Shown here: in pieces, positions 46,467 through 57,384 of the stretch
Numbering within the stretch: the stretch's first letter is position 1
Layout: every line of letters starts with the position of its first letter
Origin: Sipunculus nudus
Taxonomy: Eukaryota; Annelida; Sipuncula; Golfingiida; Sipunculidae
Assembly: GCA_026874595.1 (NCBI GenBank)
Contig: CM049316.1
Location: forward strand, 57,111,676 to 57,175,675
DNA length: 64,000 nucleotides
Reading direction: 5' to 3'
Position numbers and translations under genes: made by a program
The notes under the pieces: model-generated
Databases searched by the model: none
The model's input: the letters and a program-made list of their open reading frames with translations, nothing else
What the model was told of the DNA's origin: nothing

Positions 46467-48794
46467 CTGGTACATGACATTATTTTTATATCTGTTTTAT
46501 GTCTTTTCTGTCTTTGTGCGTGAGAGAGAAAGCGAGAGAGGGAAGCAAAACAACAATACCTGTGCAATAACATTTCCATATCTAATCTTTCTTTGTGGTA
46601 GTGGGTGCGCGGAAGTCCCAGGTAACTCTCTGTTCACAGATTAAAATTCGTCCGTGTCATCCAGCTGATTAATGCTTAAACACCATTATGTTATAGACAT
46701 ACCTAGAGCACTATATTGTTCACATATTATAAAGCGACCAAAAATACTTCTGATGTGGCTCATATAAATCTTGAGGTCCGCTAATAATTTAAGGCTGTCA
46801 CACGTGTCACTTCAGGTACATAATAGATGTCTATGACATGTTCTTGTTACTTTCTATTGAAATTTTGCAACAGGCACTGAGACATGCCGGAAATGATAAT
46901 GGTAGGTAGAAAATTCCATGGGGAATTAATATGGATTCTACATTTGAACTTGTAAACAAGAACTTCACTTACTGCATTTTGAAAAGCAGAAATATTGAAA
47001 CAGGTTAACGCAGGCAATATAAGGATACATGGCGCATGTTATACAGAATGTCACAACTGACCTGGCTGTGCCCCGAAGCAGATTTCTGAATATATTAGGC
47101 TTTGGATGCGTTCCCTCCAGGAATTCAGAGAGCTCGTATTTTGCAATGACTATCTCGGAAAGGATCTGGACAACTTCTGTAATGTCTGGCTCGGCTTTAA
47201 GATATAGTCCATCCTCTCGAAGATTTACATATCCAAGAGCCCAAAGAATATCGAAATGACCCTGTGAGTGATATCAAGTTTCTTTGAAGATAACATAACA
47301 ACCTTTTTTTCAGTTTCTACTCCAATAGATGTTTTACTTTGTGAATTAGGATTAACATGAAACAAGTGTTTAATATACATCGCTTGAGTCTTGCTTCTCC
47401 ATTAAAACATGTTTATCACCTAAATAATTTTTAAAATATTATAGGCGGTTATAAGAAAAGGTCGCCCCAATTCTTAATACTATCTTTTCAAGCTGCAAAT
47501 TGATTCACAGTCTTTCAGCTTCGAAAACGTACAAGACCATTTATTTAGAGAAACGAGAAGTTGAACAGTTATTGCTCTTGCCTTAAGATCGGCCAATGTG
47601 TCTTTGTATATTTTGCTTTTAAATTGGACAACGTCCCATCCTGGTTGTCGTTTCATGGGTATCGTGATTAAATTCAGTCCTATTTCCACTAAGCTGCAAA
47701 ACCCATTAATCAGACGACTGACCCACTGTTCCTCCTGAATTCAAATAAATTTTGTATATGTTTATTTGCAAAACACTGTCTGTTTTTAACAGTATGCACC
47801 TTATGTAGCATGATGATAATTTCGATAAGATATCATATTACTACTTAACCTAGCAATAAATATACCATTTATTCTCTTTCGGCTTAAAGTGAGATTACCA
47901 TGGGTTTTATTTCAAACTTCATAACGATCCCGGAGTACGTTTTCCTCATATAACATCAAATTGGATTTCATATCCATTCTGACAGAAGAAACAGAAACAC
48001 AATACAATCTTACCGTAGCATTTTGAAGAATGAGAGAGTCCAAATTTATCCTTGGATATTTCTCCCGGACAGTTAACGATAACTGCAGATACTGTCGTGG
48101 AACATGCGGAATTACGCCTTCGTCTAGCGACTCGGCTACGGAATTCCTAATTGTGTTCGCCTCCTGTTGAGGATATATGACTGCTTATATAAACCGTATA
48201 TGTAAATAGTTAACTGTGATAAACTGATTGAATATATATTCAAATGTACCCTAGGAGCAGGATAAATGTTGCAAGATCACTATTTAGAAACATTGACCTA
48301 TTTGCTTTTAAGGGTGGTGTTGGAACATTTTACATTTAATACAAATAATGAGTATTAAAAATGGTTTGAATATGGTACTTAGTACATCTATCACTCAACA
48401 AAGAAAGCTTAACGTATATCAGTTATACATTTTTTGTACTAGCCAAGATATAAATACAAAAACAAAATATAAATACATACAGATGTTATCACATTTAATA
48501 ACGGAGTACATGCAATTCCTTCATTGTGGTAAAATGACAATGATAACAAAGGTTGACAGCGCATATATATCAGAATTGTGAACTGAAAAGGATGACGTAG
48601 GCTGTAAAATCAGTGCATCAGAAATTGATAGAAAGAACATGTATGAAGACCCAAAATGCCAATATTAGATGTAAGACAAAATTACTCCTCAAAAATAGCG
48701 TTATGTGGTAATAAAACATAGCAACGTTAAACATCAATCATTGAGAGTTTCAAAGCTCTTAAAAACTCACATTCTTATGCAGAAACACGTCCAT
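38007..48794 (-). CDS. RNF31-like: Copy C: HOIP/RNF31-like protein, PUB-NZF-RING2-like-LDD, lacking RING1/IBR
   Basis: Fourteen coding exons on the minus strand: 48771-48794, 48014-48163, 47582-47734, 47062-47261, 46560-46629, 46082-46366, 45339-45440, 41080-41330 (or from 41071), 40796-40848, 40427-40539, 40101-40211, 38719-38816, 38285-38432, 38007-38036. Joined in frame they give about 595 residues from MDVFLHKN to NCPMR and TAA. Domains: PUB-like (about 10-175), linker, one NZF (342-359), RING2-like (431-467), extension with HHPRNCVFYL (468-504), LDD-like tail. Compared with copy B it has lost the first NZF (exon 45339-45440 has no Cys) and its linker is split by one more intron. The HOIP catalytic Cys position is Phe445. 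Intron 3 has a GC donor. The donor of the NZF exon is ambiguous between two AAG|GTTT sites. The acceptor TTTTTTTCAG before the ATG again implies a 5' UTR exon. Confidence 0.85.
40101..40539 (-). CDS. Copy C exons 10-11: RING2-like domain and HHPRNC extension
   Basis: Exon 40427-40539 (113 nt) encodes CLKC, CTSC and FCDAC with Phe at the HOIP catalytic position. Exon 40101-40211 (111 nt) encodes CPKGPHCHHPRNCVFYLRN. Lengths and phases are identical to copy B. The segment HHPR-N/D-C-x-FYLR matches the HOIP LDD start (HHPRDCLFYLRDW). Confidence 0.88.
41080..41330 (-). CDS. Copy C exon 8: NZF zinc finger
   Basis: The exon follows a CCTTACAG acceptor and encodes CAACTYVNPVTTNICEMC (C-x2-C-x10-C-x2-C), closest to the second NZF of copy B. 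The 3' boundary is either 41080 or 41071; both are AAG|GTTT donors with the same phase and join to the small exon 40796-40848. Confidence 0.82.
41331..45338. other. Large intron 7 of copy C
   Basis: About 4 kb. Holds a 35-bp tandem duplication (42507-42555, 'gtttaccttactgataaat'), duplicated 'aaaatgtcctcggttt' (42735-42800), a perfect hairpin CCGTGCAC-ATG-GTGCACGG (42091-42109), a TA run (43500-43534) and a poly-G/BamHI-motif MITE fragment (44060-44185). No additional zinc-finger exon was found on the minus strand. Confidence 0.55.
45339..45440 (-). CDS. Copy C exon 7: Cys-free counterpart of the first NZF exon
   Basis: 102 nt, phase 0/0, between a TTTTAG acceptor and ATG|GTAGGA donor, open for 34 codons (contains WRDIEKESQNEPPSRM). 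It occupies the position of the first NZF exon of copy B, whose donor is also ATG|GTAGGT. No Cys is present, so the finger has been lost. Assigned from phase and splice context only. Confidence 0.6.
45957..45991. repeat. (TTA)n microsatellite
   Basis: About 11 ATT/TTA units. Confidence 0.9.
46410..46462. repeat. (TA)n(GA)n microsatellite within the extra intron of copy C
   Basis: TA repeats followed by about 17 GA repeats, filling a quarter of the 193-bp intron absent from copy B. Confidence 0.9.
47062..48163 (-). CDS. Copy C exons 2-4: PUB-like domain
   Basis: Exons 48014-48163 (150 nt), 47582-47734 (153 nt) and 47062-47261 (200 nt) have the same lengths and phases as copy B. Motifs include IRNSVAESL, WVSRLINGF, QFKSKIYKDTLADLK and GHFDILWALGY. 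The donor after 47582 is GC (AAG|GCAAGA) where copy B has GAG|GTGAGT, so this is a GC-AG intron or a donor mutation. Confidence 0.82.
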
Positions 48795-49469
48795 ATCAGT
48801 TGATATAATGTCTGGCTACGGCCTGAAAAAAATATATATATACAATAAGGACAACACTAGGTCATGTGCGAATAACACTCAGTACTGAATGGAATCGACT
48901 TTGGCTGATGGAAATGCTCTGTACACGCACTGTTGAGTGAAAGGGCGATGCAGGAAGAACAGCACACTCTGGAACATCATGGATGTTCATTCCTGTCGCC
49001 ATTTTTGTGTGTGAGGATGAGAGAGACAGTTCGAACTATGCAATTTCATTGTTAATATATATAAAAAAAAAACTAAAATTCTTTAGGCAAAAACCTTAAC
49101 ATTTTCCTGAATCGCTGAACTATTCCAAGAGAACTGAATTTATAGGTATTAATTTTTTAGAAAACGATTCGGAACGGTGTGAGGTGCTCACGAACTCTGT
49201 ATCGCAAATGACAATTGTGCATACGTATGCAAATGCTTTTTGCTGTTGCACATTTTTCAAAAGGCGATCTTCGCAACTAAATACAAAAATGAATATAGGT
49301 ACAAATATGATTTTTAGCTATGATCCTTGCAAATACCCTCTTTCTATGAGGTATACTTTTATAATTTTTCAAATTATCTATCAAAACTGACTCCCTGAAA
49401 TGTGGACATATGACGTGTATTTAATGTATCGTAAACGTATGATATGACATACTAGACTGTTTTTCTAAA

Positions 49470-49690
49470 ATAAATCTCATTGGAGGTTCTATAAAGATCC
49501 CTACACATGGGGTCCCAACATGAACCTTTCAAGTTTCCCCCACTCAGTCCATCAGGCAGAACCTTGAAGAGGTTCTAGGTGGAACCTTACAGGTTCCATA
49601 AAAGAACTCTCGGATGGTTCCAAAATGAACGGTTCCCAACTCAGTCCACTTTGGGGTTCTAGCAGGAACCCTTTAATCTGAAGAGTGGGA
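49470..49690. repeat. Cluster of GGTTC/GAACC inverted half-motifs
   Basis: At least ten GGTTC or GAACC pentamers in both orientations within 220 bp, for example GGTTCTAGGTGGAACC and GGTTCTAGCAGGAACC. Probably a small repeat element able to form hairpins; ends not defined. Confidence 0.6.
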
Positions 49691-50579
49691 GGCACTTACC
49701 ATTGCTTTCAAATTAATCCCCATGTATTGGAACGGTCCTGTTAAACACTTAACTGGTAATCGGAACGAATCCTGGATACAACTCCATTTTTGGCGTAGTA
49801 GGGTGTAAATGTAATTGTTTTGTCACATAACAGAGAAACATTCAAAACATTTATTTTATTTTCTTTCTTGTTTTCAAACATTTCACATCAACCCAGATTA
49901 TCGAAAATAATTAATACGGCAAATTTAGTGACTTGCATTGGCAACGTACACTTGATTGGAGTAACCATAAATCTAAATAATTTATAATCTTTATCAGTCA
50001 GTTTGGTTGATATAATTAAATAAAATTGTGAACGTATATATGTGGCCAGGTTGACCCTGTAATTTGCCATCAACCGACGTCTCCGTTGGGATGTTTTGCG
50101 ATAGAAGTTATGAGTTTTTACGGTAGGGCCAAACTTAAATTAAGATATTATTCCTGGGACATTGGAAATATTAATTTGGTTGTTAATAGGGAAGAAAAGT
50201 CTCGCTCGACAATTCGCTTGAATTTGCGAGATTGGGACATGGGTACTTCCGTGGTAACTTGAGACGTTGTTACAATAGTTTATAAAGTGCGCATCATATA
50301 ATCTCAGCCGCAAAACGCTTGTTGCCATTGAAAGGAAGAAAAAAACATATTAATTGCAGTTAAATCAGTAAGATTCTCCCAAGCCCCTGAAATGGACTTA
50401 TGACATGGGTATCATATCTACATTTATAAGACAACGGTTTTTATCTGTAATATCTAAGCTATAAAATAACTACATGCATTATCTAGCCCAGATAATTTTA
50501 GGGGTGCTTTCGCATGTTAAACACAAATTTTGATCACCTGCTTTGATGTACCACCTATCGATTACGTAGGAACATTCTC

Positions 50580-51010
50580 CATGGTTACCGCACTGGATTA
50601 TTGTGCCACAATATGGGACCCTTCACTAAAAAGCGGCATATGTATTTTAGAACAGATTCAACGCAAAGCAGCCGTGGTGACGAATATGGAATAGTGAGCA
50701 TGACTGGATTAAAAAAAATGTGTTGGAGTAGACTAGCAGATCGTCGGCGTGACCAACGTCTAATCTGGTTTTATAAATCACTTGATAATCTATGTAATGT
50801 TGTGCCTCACAACTCAATAAATATTATGGAGCGAAAACATCTACTCGCCAATTAAACAACCAACTTAATTTACAACGACCAAGAGCAAATCACAAATCTT
50901 CGCCAATCTGGCGAGGCACTGTTAACAATCTCCCCGTTGAGGCCCTCTATCTTTAAGAGTCGACTAACTGCGCGTATTCCCACTTCAAACGTCCTCTCCG
51001 GGGATCTGCC
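50580..51010 (+). pseudogene. LINE ORF2 C-terminal fragment
   Basis: Frame fragments read LDYCATIWDPSLKSG, then ILEQIQRKAAVVTN, then (after a frameshift) CWSRLADRRRDQRLIWFYKSL. This is the well-known region downstream of the reverse transcriptase core in Jockey/CR1-type LINEs (consensus LEYASTVWDP...LE.VQRRAARF...W..L..RR...RL..FYK). Stops and frameshifts present. Confidence 0.8.
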
Positions 51011-51525
51011 AAGTATATATCAAGACAAGATGAAAATCAAGTGCATGAGGTCAATACATACAATCATTGATTAGGAGAGGACTACAGTGTTGTGTATAGT
51101 ATACACAGGTATAGTTTGGCGAGTCATTATATCCGTCGTGATGTATACACAAAATAGCAGGTAAGGTTTCCGAGGGCCTATTAACATATGTCACACACCT
51201 GATAAGACTGAGTGTCCGTCTCTATAATACAGAGACGGAGAGCACTGCATGCATTCTTGTGGTGCCCTGTCTGATATCACTAAATGTCTCTCCTTTGGCC
51301 AAATTACCAAACATAATCTAGCTAACATACCCTTAACTACGACTCCTTACTTGTTTTCTTGCTCAAATAAGAAAATTAAAGATATAATCTAGGTGCAGAG
51401 TTAAGAAGCGATGCTCGCAGGTTTCTAACCAAACATGACATGTTGCCTTAGGTTCAAGGACAAAGGGAGAAGCCAATTTTCAAAGTCCTTCCGCTGACTG
51501 GCTGTTAGGTTTCAGGCTCATTCAT

Positions 51526-51662
51526 CATGGAAATCCAACTTAATTTCAAGCATAAGATTTACTGCCTGGTCCCTAAAATAGTGCCATCTTGTGAATAAAA
51601 CATTAAGTGCAAGCAAAACAATGGTTCCAAGCGGGGCTAGTAGCCACCTGCAAATGTTCTCG
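51526..51662 (-). CDS. Possible terminal exon of an unrecognised gene
   Basis: After a TTTGCAG acceptor-like site on the minus strand an open frame encodes WLLAPLGTIVLLALNVLF, a hydrophobic segment, then a charged tail ending FHDE and TGA. No family was recognised and no upstream exon was found. It could be chance. If real it would lie between copy C and its upstream block. Confidence 0.2.
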
Positions 51663-51989
51663 TTTTCACTTATTAGAAATGGTTGACACACCCTGTTAAG
51701 ACCCATGTTTGTTTATTTTAAGCTCATTATCTGATTTATCTTAATTTCTGTGTCCTTGCTCGCACACCAATATTTTCAATAGAGTACTCGTAAGCCTCAC
51801 TGGGAGGCTTACTAAGTAGGCTAAAACCTGATATGTTCTGGACCGTGGCTGTTTATGTGTACCGCAGAGCCACAACTGAGTTTGAGTACGCGCATGTAGT
51901 TCATATTGAAAGGGTCCACAAATATTTTGTCTAGCCGGTCAAACCATACCTTTTCAGTGCTTCATGTTCAATCATGTAGTGGTGAATAG

Positions 51990-52172
51990 AGCTTAACAGC
52001 TTCACTGAACAGCATAACCTCACGACCAAACAACATGGCCTCTGCATGTACAAATAATTACAACACTAGATCCGGGAAATCCCATTATGTACAGCGGAAT
52101 TTCCTCACTGACAACATTTACTACCGACAGTGTACACTTCAAGTCAACCACCACCTTTCCGCCAGATGTCGT
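51990..52172 (-). promoter_or_regulatory. Conserved non-coding block upstream of copy C, with kappaB-type site
   Basis: The counterpart of the 33.2-kb block, 3.2 kb upstream of the copy C ATG. It contains GGGAAATCCC (52074-52083), a perfect match to the kappaB consensus GGGRNWYYCC, and GGAATTTCC (52096-52104) 13 bp further on. The regulatory role is inferred. Confidence 0.5.
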
Positions 52173-52706
52173 TTCTACTCAAAACGAACCTGTTGTCTAA
52201 ACGAACCTGTTCATCTAATACCATGTGGGACGGCCGGGACTAAAAACTAAATGTGTTACATTTCAATTTTACTTTTCGCATGCGTTTGCTTACAACCTAT
52301 TACTCATTCCGTGAATTTCTTGCCACGATAATACCAATGGTTATGCAATTTGCATTTAAACAAATATTAAACATATTTGAACGGACTACGTTACCCTCCT
52401 CACTACATTTTATACCTACGCCGCTGGTGTATTTAGAAGCCCCGGTGCATCGTTGGTGGCAGATTTTTACCAGAGTCGATTGTATTCTTGTAAGTCAGAT
52501 TCCGCGCAATATGGTCGACATGTTTCGGGCATATCATGAACCCTGCCGATGTACACTTCCGCACACGACACCCTACCAATAACGACAAGGAGCATACACC
52601 ACTAAAAAATGTATATATATGATCATCCTAAAATTGCCAGGTCTCCCGATTCCTATCCATCATTTTTATAATTATTCTGTTATGTTGTTCTAGGATGACA
52701 CTAAGA

Positions 52707-53140
52707 AGTGATCCATTGGTCATGACGCTCAGCTGACTAGAAAGACATTCAGAAAAGGAATTTATGATCTGAATGCCAAATTTTGTAGGTGGTATTCCCA
52801 TTCAACTGAAGCATATCTCGTAGGATATGGGTAACAGAGACCTTATTTCAGGTTTCCAAGGAGATTTCTCATGGACCTCCCTGAATGTCAAGTTAAAAGA
52901 TTCTAGTAACAATGGTTACGATTTGTACCCTGAAAAAACAGACGACCGAATCTTTGAAGGTCTCAAAATAGATAAAAATTGCGTAAAAAATGAAAAAAAT
53001 GCAGGTGGCGCCACCAGTCTGCAGGAACTGATGAAACACTCAATTATCAATATGAATACTAAAAATTATGGTGATCAGTTCAAAAGTTATTCAGATACTG
53101 GAGCTTCTGTGTCAAATTTTTAATTAATCTGGGAGGTACT
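52707..53140 (+). mobile_element. Partial copy of the CTCAGCTGA-ended repeat family
   Basis: Starts ATTGGTCATGACGCTCAGCTGA and contains the 'gacctcatttcaggtttccaaggag' wording and GGTGGCGCCACC (53004-53015). The right terminal motif is missing; it passes into a different repeat array. Confidence 0.6.
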
Positions 53141-53171
53141 TTCTTAAGTACAATGCGTGCTCTATCAAGGC

Positions 53172-53390
53172 TTAAGGATACAATGTGTGCTCTATCTGAC
53201 TGTAGTTGACATGTATTATAAGAATAAAGTTACTTTAAAGTTACTTTAAAGTTACCTGTTACGTGCACGTTTCTGGTGGGATTTTCCAAAATCTCCCTTG
53301 ATGTTGCGTTGGAAGATTTTAGGGCTTAAGGATACAATGTGTGCTCTATCTGACTGTAGTTGACATGTATTATAAGAATAAAGTTACTGA
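53172..53390 (+). repeat. Local duplication of a ~60-bp segment
   Basis: 'ggatacaatgtgtgctctatctgactgtagttgacatg' through 'aataaagtta' occurs at 53172-53232 and 53329-53387, with a TTACTTTAAAG triplication between. Confidence 0.85.
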
Positions 53391-55680
53391 ATTTCAGGGT
53401 TCAAAGGAAACTTGCCAACAACCTCCCTAGACTTATCAATAGAAGGTTAAAAGGAAAATATACTCAATTTGTACCTGGTCTGTCTGAATGCTCAAATTCA
53501 TATTTCTTTGGCTCATAGCGCATTGATAGCCTGTGCACCATAACCTAATTTCTGGTTTCCTAAGAGATTTCTCTATAACCTCCCAGGATGTTGCTTTGGA
53601 AGATTCTAGGCCTAACAAGTACGATTTGTGCCAAACTGACATTCGGGTGCTCATATGACACCTCTTTCCCTCTAGGTTGTAGAATATAGGTCACAGTAAC
53701 CTCATTTTATGTTTCCAAGGACATTCGCCGAGGCCTAGCCTTGATGTTATGTTGAAGTTTCTAGGCCTAATGGATACAATTTGTGCCCCGTCTGACTGTG
53801 TGTATGTTCATATGATACCTTTTCCAGTGACCTAAATTCAGGTTTTCAAGGACATTTGCTCAGGCTGTCGAAGAATTAGGTCAGAAGATTCTAGGCCTGA
53901 TGGAAACAATCTGTGCCATTTCTGACTGCCTGGGTGCTCAAAATCATGTTTTTGGTCCACAAGTCGCAAATATAGGTCACAGTAACCTATAGTTTCATAG
54001 TAGGTTTCATAGGACATTTGCACAGGCTGTCACTGAATATTAGGTCAGAGGTTCCAAGGCCTAATAGATACAATTTGTGCCCCGTCTGACTGTCTGGGTG
54101 CTCAAAATCATATTTTCGGCCCATAGGTCACAAAATATAGGTCACCATGACCTAAATTCAGGATTCTAAGAAGATTTTCCTAGTCCCTCCCTGGATGTAC
54201 AGTTAGATGTTTCAAGTTTAAACAAACACGACTTGAGCCCATCTGAAAGTCAAGGTGCTCATATGACAACTTTTTCCTATAGGTCACGGAATATAGGTCA
54301 CAGTGACCTAATTTCACTTATCCACGGACATTTCCCTAGGACCTCCCTAAATATCATGTTAGAAGATTCTAGTTTTCATGGATACATTTTGTGCTCCGTC
54401 AGACTGTCTTGGTACTCAAAATCATATTTTCGGTACAAAATATAGCTAGGTCACCATGACCTAAGTCATCTGCGCTATAGCGATCACTTTTTGTCTGTCA
54501 GTCGGTTCGTCCGTCCTTTAATAGGGCGTAAAATCGTAACCGTTGCACCTAGAATCATTTTATTAAAGACCCAAATGGGTTCGAAAACAATCGCCCGGGT
54601 TACCAGAAATTAGGTCACCCCAGAATAATTAAAAATTTGATATAGTAGCCCCAGTATCTAAATATCTAATTGATTGCCATGATTCTTTCCATTCATAATG
54701 ATCATGGGCGGTTTCATCAGTTTCTGAAGACTGGTTCCGACATTTTCCCTTCTTTCTAATTTTTCCGCCTTTTCCCTCTGTTTTGAGACCTTCAAATGCA
54801 GCAGTCCGGCCGTTAACAGGTTCCAAACCGTAACAAATAGACCTATAGATATTCTCACTGTACATCCAGATTAGTTCCTGGGCACGTCTCCTAGGAATCC
54901 TGTAATTAGGTAATGGTGAATATACTACAGGCCGAAAACATGATTTTGAGCACTCAGGGAACGTCATCGTCAAATAATCGTCTAACGGTGCTTTCAGGTA
55001 AGTCTCGAGTAAATAACCTTGGAAACATGAAATTAGGTCACCGTGACCTAGCCATATTCTGTGAGCTTTAGGAAAAACCATGATTTGAGCTCCCTGAATG
55101 TCAGATGGGCACAAATTGTTAGGTCTTGAATCTCCTAACTCGCAATCCAGAGACGTTCTGGGCAAATCTCCTTTGAAACTATTTCTTATGATAATAACTT
55201 TGAGAGCAACTGGTAAAAAATGTGATTATAAGCACAAAAAAAGTCAGACAGAGCATGAAGCCTAAAATCTACTGACGTAACATCCAGCGTGGTTCCAGGC
55301 AAATCTCATGGGAAACTATGTCATTGTGACCTTTATTCTGTGAGCGACTGTCCAAAATATGATTATTAGCACCCAAAAAGTCAGAAGGGGCACAAATTTT
55401 ATCGGTTAGCCCTAGAATCTTTGAACGTAAATCCAGGCAAATCTGGGGCAAATCTCCTTGGAAAACTGAGATTATTCATGATGCCCTTTAATCCGTGAGC
55501 TTCGAGTGGAAAAAAAACTCAAGTTCACCACCCTGAAAGTGAGACAGGGCACAAATCTGTTGGGGCGACAAACATCCTTCTGAAAGTAATGGGAGGTCAT
55601 TGTTATGTCTCCCTGGACATCCGAAGGAATGTTACTGTGACCTATATTCTGCAAGATATGTGAAAAAAACAGACTTTGAG
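53390..55680. repeat. Head-to-head array of degenerate repeats with ERE-type palindromes
   Basis: Units of roughly 150-170 bp contain 'aggtcacagtgaccta', 'tttccaaggacatt', 'gaagattctaggcctaa' and 'gtctgactgtctgggtgctca'. Units to the left of about 54470 run forward; those to the right run in reverse complement. The centre carries a reversed CGGACGAAC-type end of the CTCAGCTGA family. Perfect AGGTCA-N3-TGACCT palindromes at 54139, 54295, 54448 and 55035. Confidence 0.75.
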
Positions 55681-55699
55681 TACGCTATTAGTCAAATAA

Positions 55700-57380
55700 G
55701 CTAACTTTTAGGTTTTAGTTAACACTAATTGGTTTTGTTTCTGTTCATGCTTCCACAACGTCATAGACCTGTTATCTATTAACGATATTAAAAACATAGT
55801 TGTGTTATTTATTCATGAATAACAAAAGACACTATTATACACATCAGAAACCGTTTGGCCTAAAACAGTAAACGGCCAAAATTTGGTGATATAAATGTCC
55901 TTCACGATAGACCAAGAAGCCTAGTGCAGTGACAGGTTGTCGAGTAATGCCTTTGTCATTATACATACAAGGAATTCTCATTAAATGTGTTAGTTATAAC
56001 GAGATATACATTACAGAAAACGATTGATGCCGCCTGATCCGAGTGCTGATATATACACAACAAAAGATAAGGATACACATTCCTGCATTAACACACTTCC
56101 TGCCCAAACAACGAACCTTCCTGTCGGGTTAGGGTAAGAAGGTAAACATTCGTACCCATCACACCCTAAGCCCTACCACCGCCACTTCCTGTCTGTTACG
56201 GTAAAATGGTACACATTCATACCCCAACACACTCCCAGCCCTACCAATTTTATCGATCAAATACCACACCTTATTAAATTTCAGGGATGTTATACATATA
56301 TTTAAGCACTTTAAAAATGAGATAAAGACAAGAAAATTATGCCCTCACGATTAGGTATGTTGCTATATTATGTCAGAATTTTGTAATACCATATGGCGGA
56401 ATATATTATACTGACATACATTAACATTTATAGTAACTAGAAGATACGTCTGGGGCGGATATAGGAATTTGGTAAGCAGGGGTCCAAACCACGAGGGCTA
56501 GTGACAAAACCTGAAAAAACTGTCCCCATGTCCAGAAAGGGGGGGGGGTTGTCCATGCAGCATAAAATGATCTGAACACTGAAAAAAAGACTGCAGTTGT
56601 TGAAAAAAACGGAGGAGGTGGACCCTGGACCCTCTGAGAAAATTCATATTTCTGGGAAGTTCAGCTATACAACACGGGATCTGTTCAATGTACTTACAGT
56701 CAAGTGTCAGATTGACAGGAGTATACTGAACCTAATTCACTCACAAGAAGGTATACGTCCATTATTTGCTTACGTCAGTGTGACAGAGGCTGCTACTTCA
56801 GGCTGCACATAATTATTATGTGATGTCGGTCAGTGTGTATTTAGGAGACAATTTAATGAAAATAAATAGTCCTCTGTCAAGAGTCATTTTGTCCCTACCC
56901 ACTGCCCGCCAGTGATAATCAAGGGGTAATTGTTAAAATTTTCACTGTTTCAGATTTATTGCATTATCGATTTTTAAAACGTACACAGGTATGTGAATAA
57001 AGCTGTGTTTCCATTCATCCGTAAATCTCGTACGTCTCCTACGCAAAAAATCCGATCCCTCTTTTTTCAGATGAACTGTTTCCATATGTACGTTTTAACG
57101 TGCTCCGCAAACGTATCCGCAAAAACGGACAGTATCGAAACGGATCGGTGAGCAATTCATCCGTTTTGCGGATGGCAGAAATGCCTACATTTCCCAACAG
57201 TGCCCCGGCGCCGGGTGTGATACAGCTGTGCAGAGTCAGGGTCACTGAATTATGAACTGAACAGTCATAGGTTATATCAGTATATAATCCGCCGGGGAGA
57301 ACCCATGCATCAGACCTCAAGCAGCTAAAAACATTCACTCCCACTCGGGCACAACAGGGCACAATACATATTACGCAGAA
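55700..57380. other. Intergenic, no gene seen
   Basis: Contains a two-copy ~75-bp duplication ('cacttcctgtc...ccctaccacc', 56090-56260) and a poly-G MITE-like fragment near 56450-56560. No supportable coding region. Confidence 0.55.
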
Positions 57381-57384
57381 ACAC

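Noticed and set aside
54629..55165. 178-codon minus-strand open frame
   Set aside because: Lies in the reversed half of the ERE-bearing repeat array and translates repeat wording; no domain.
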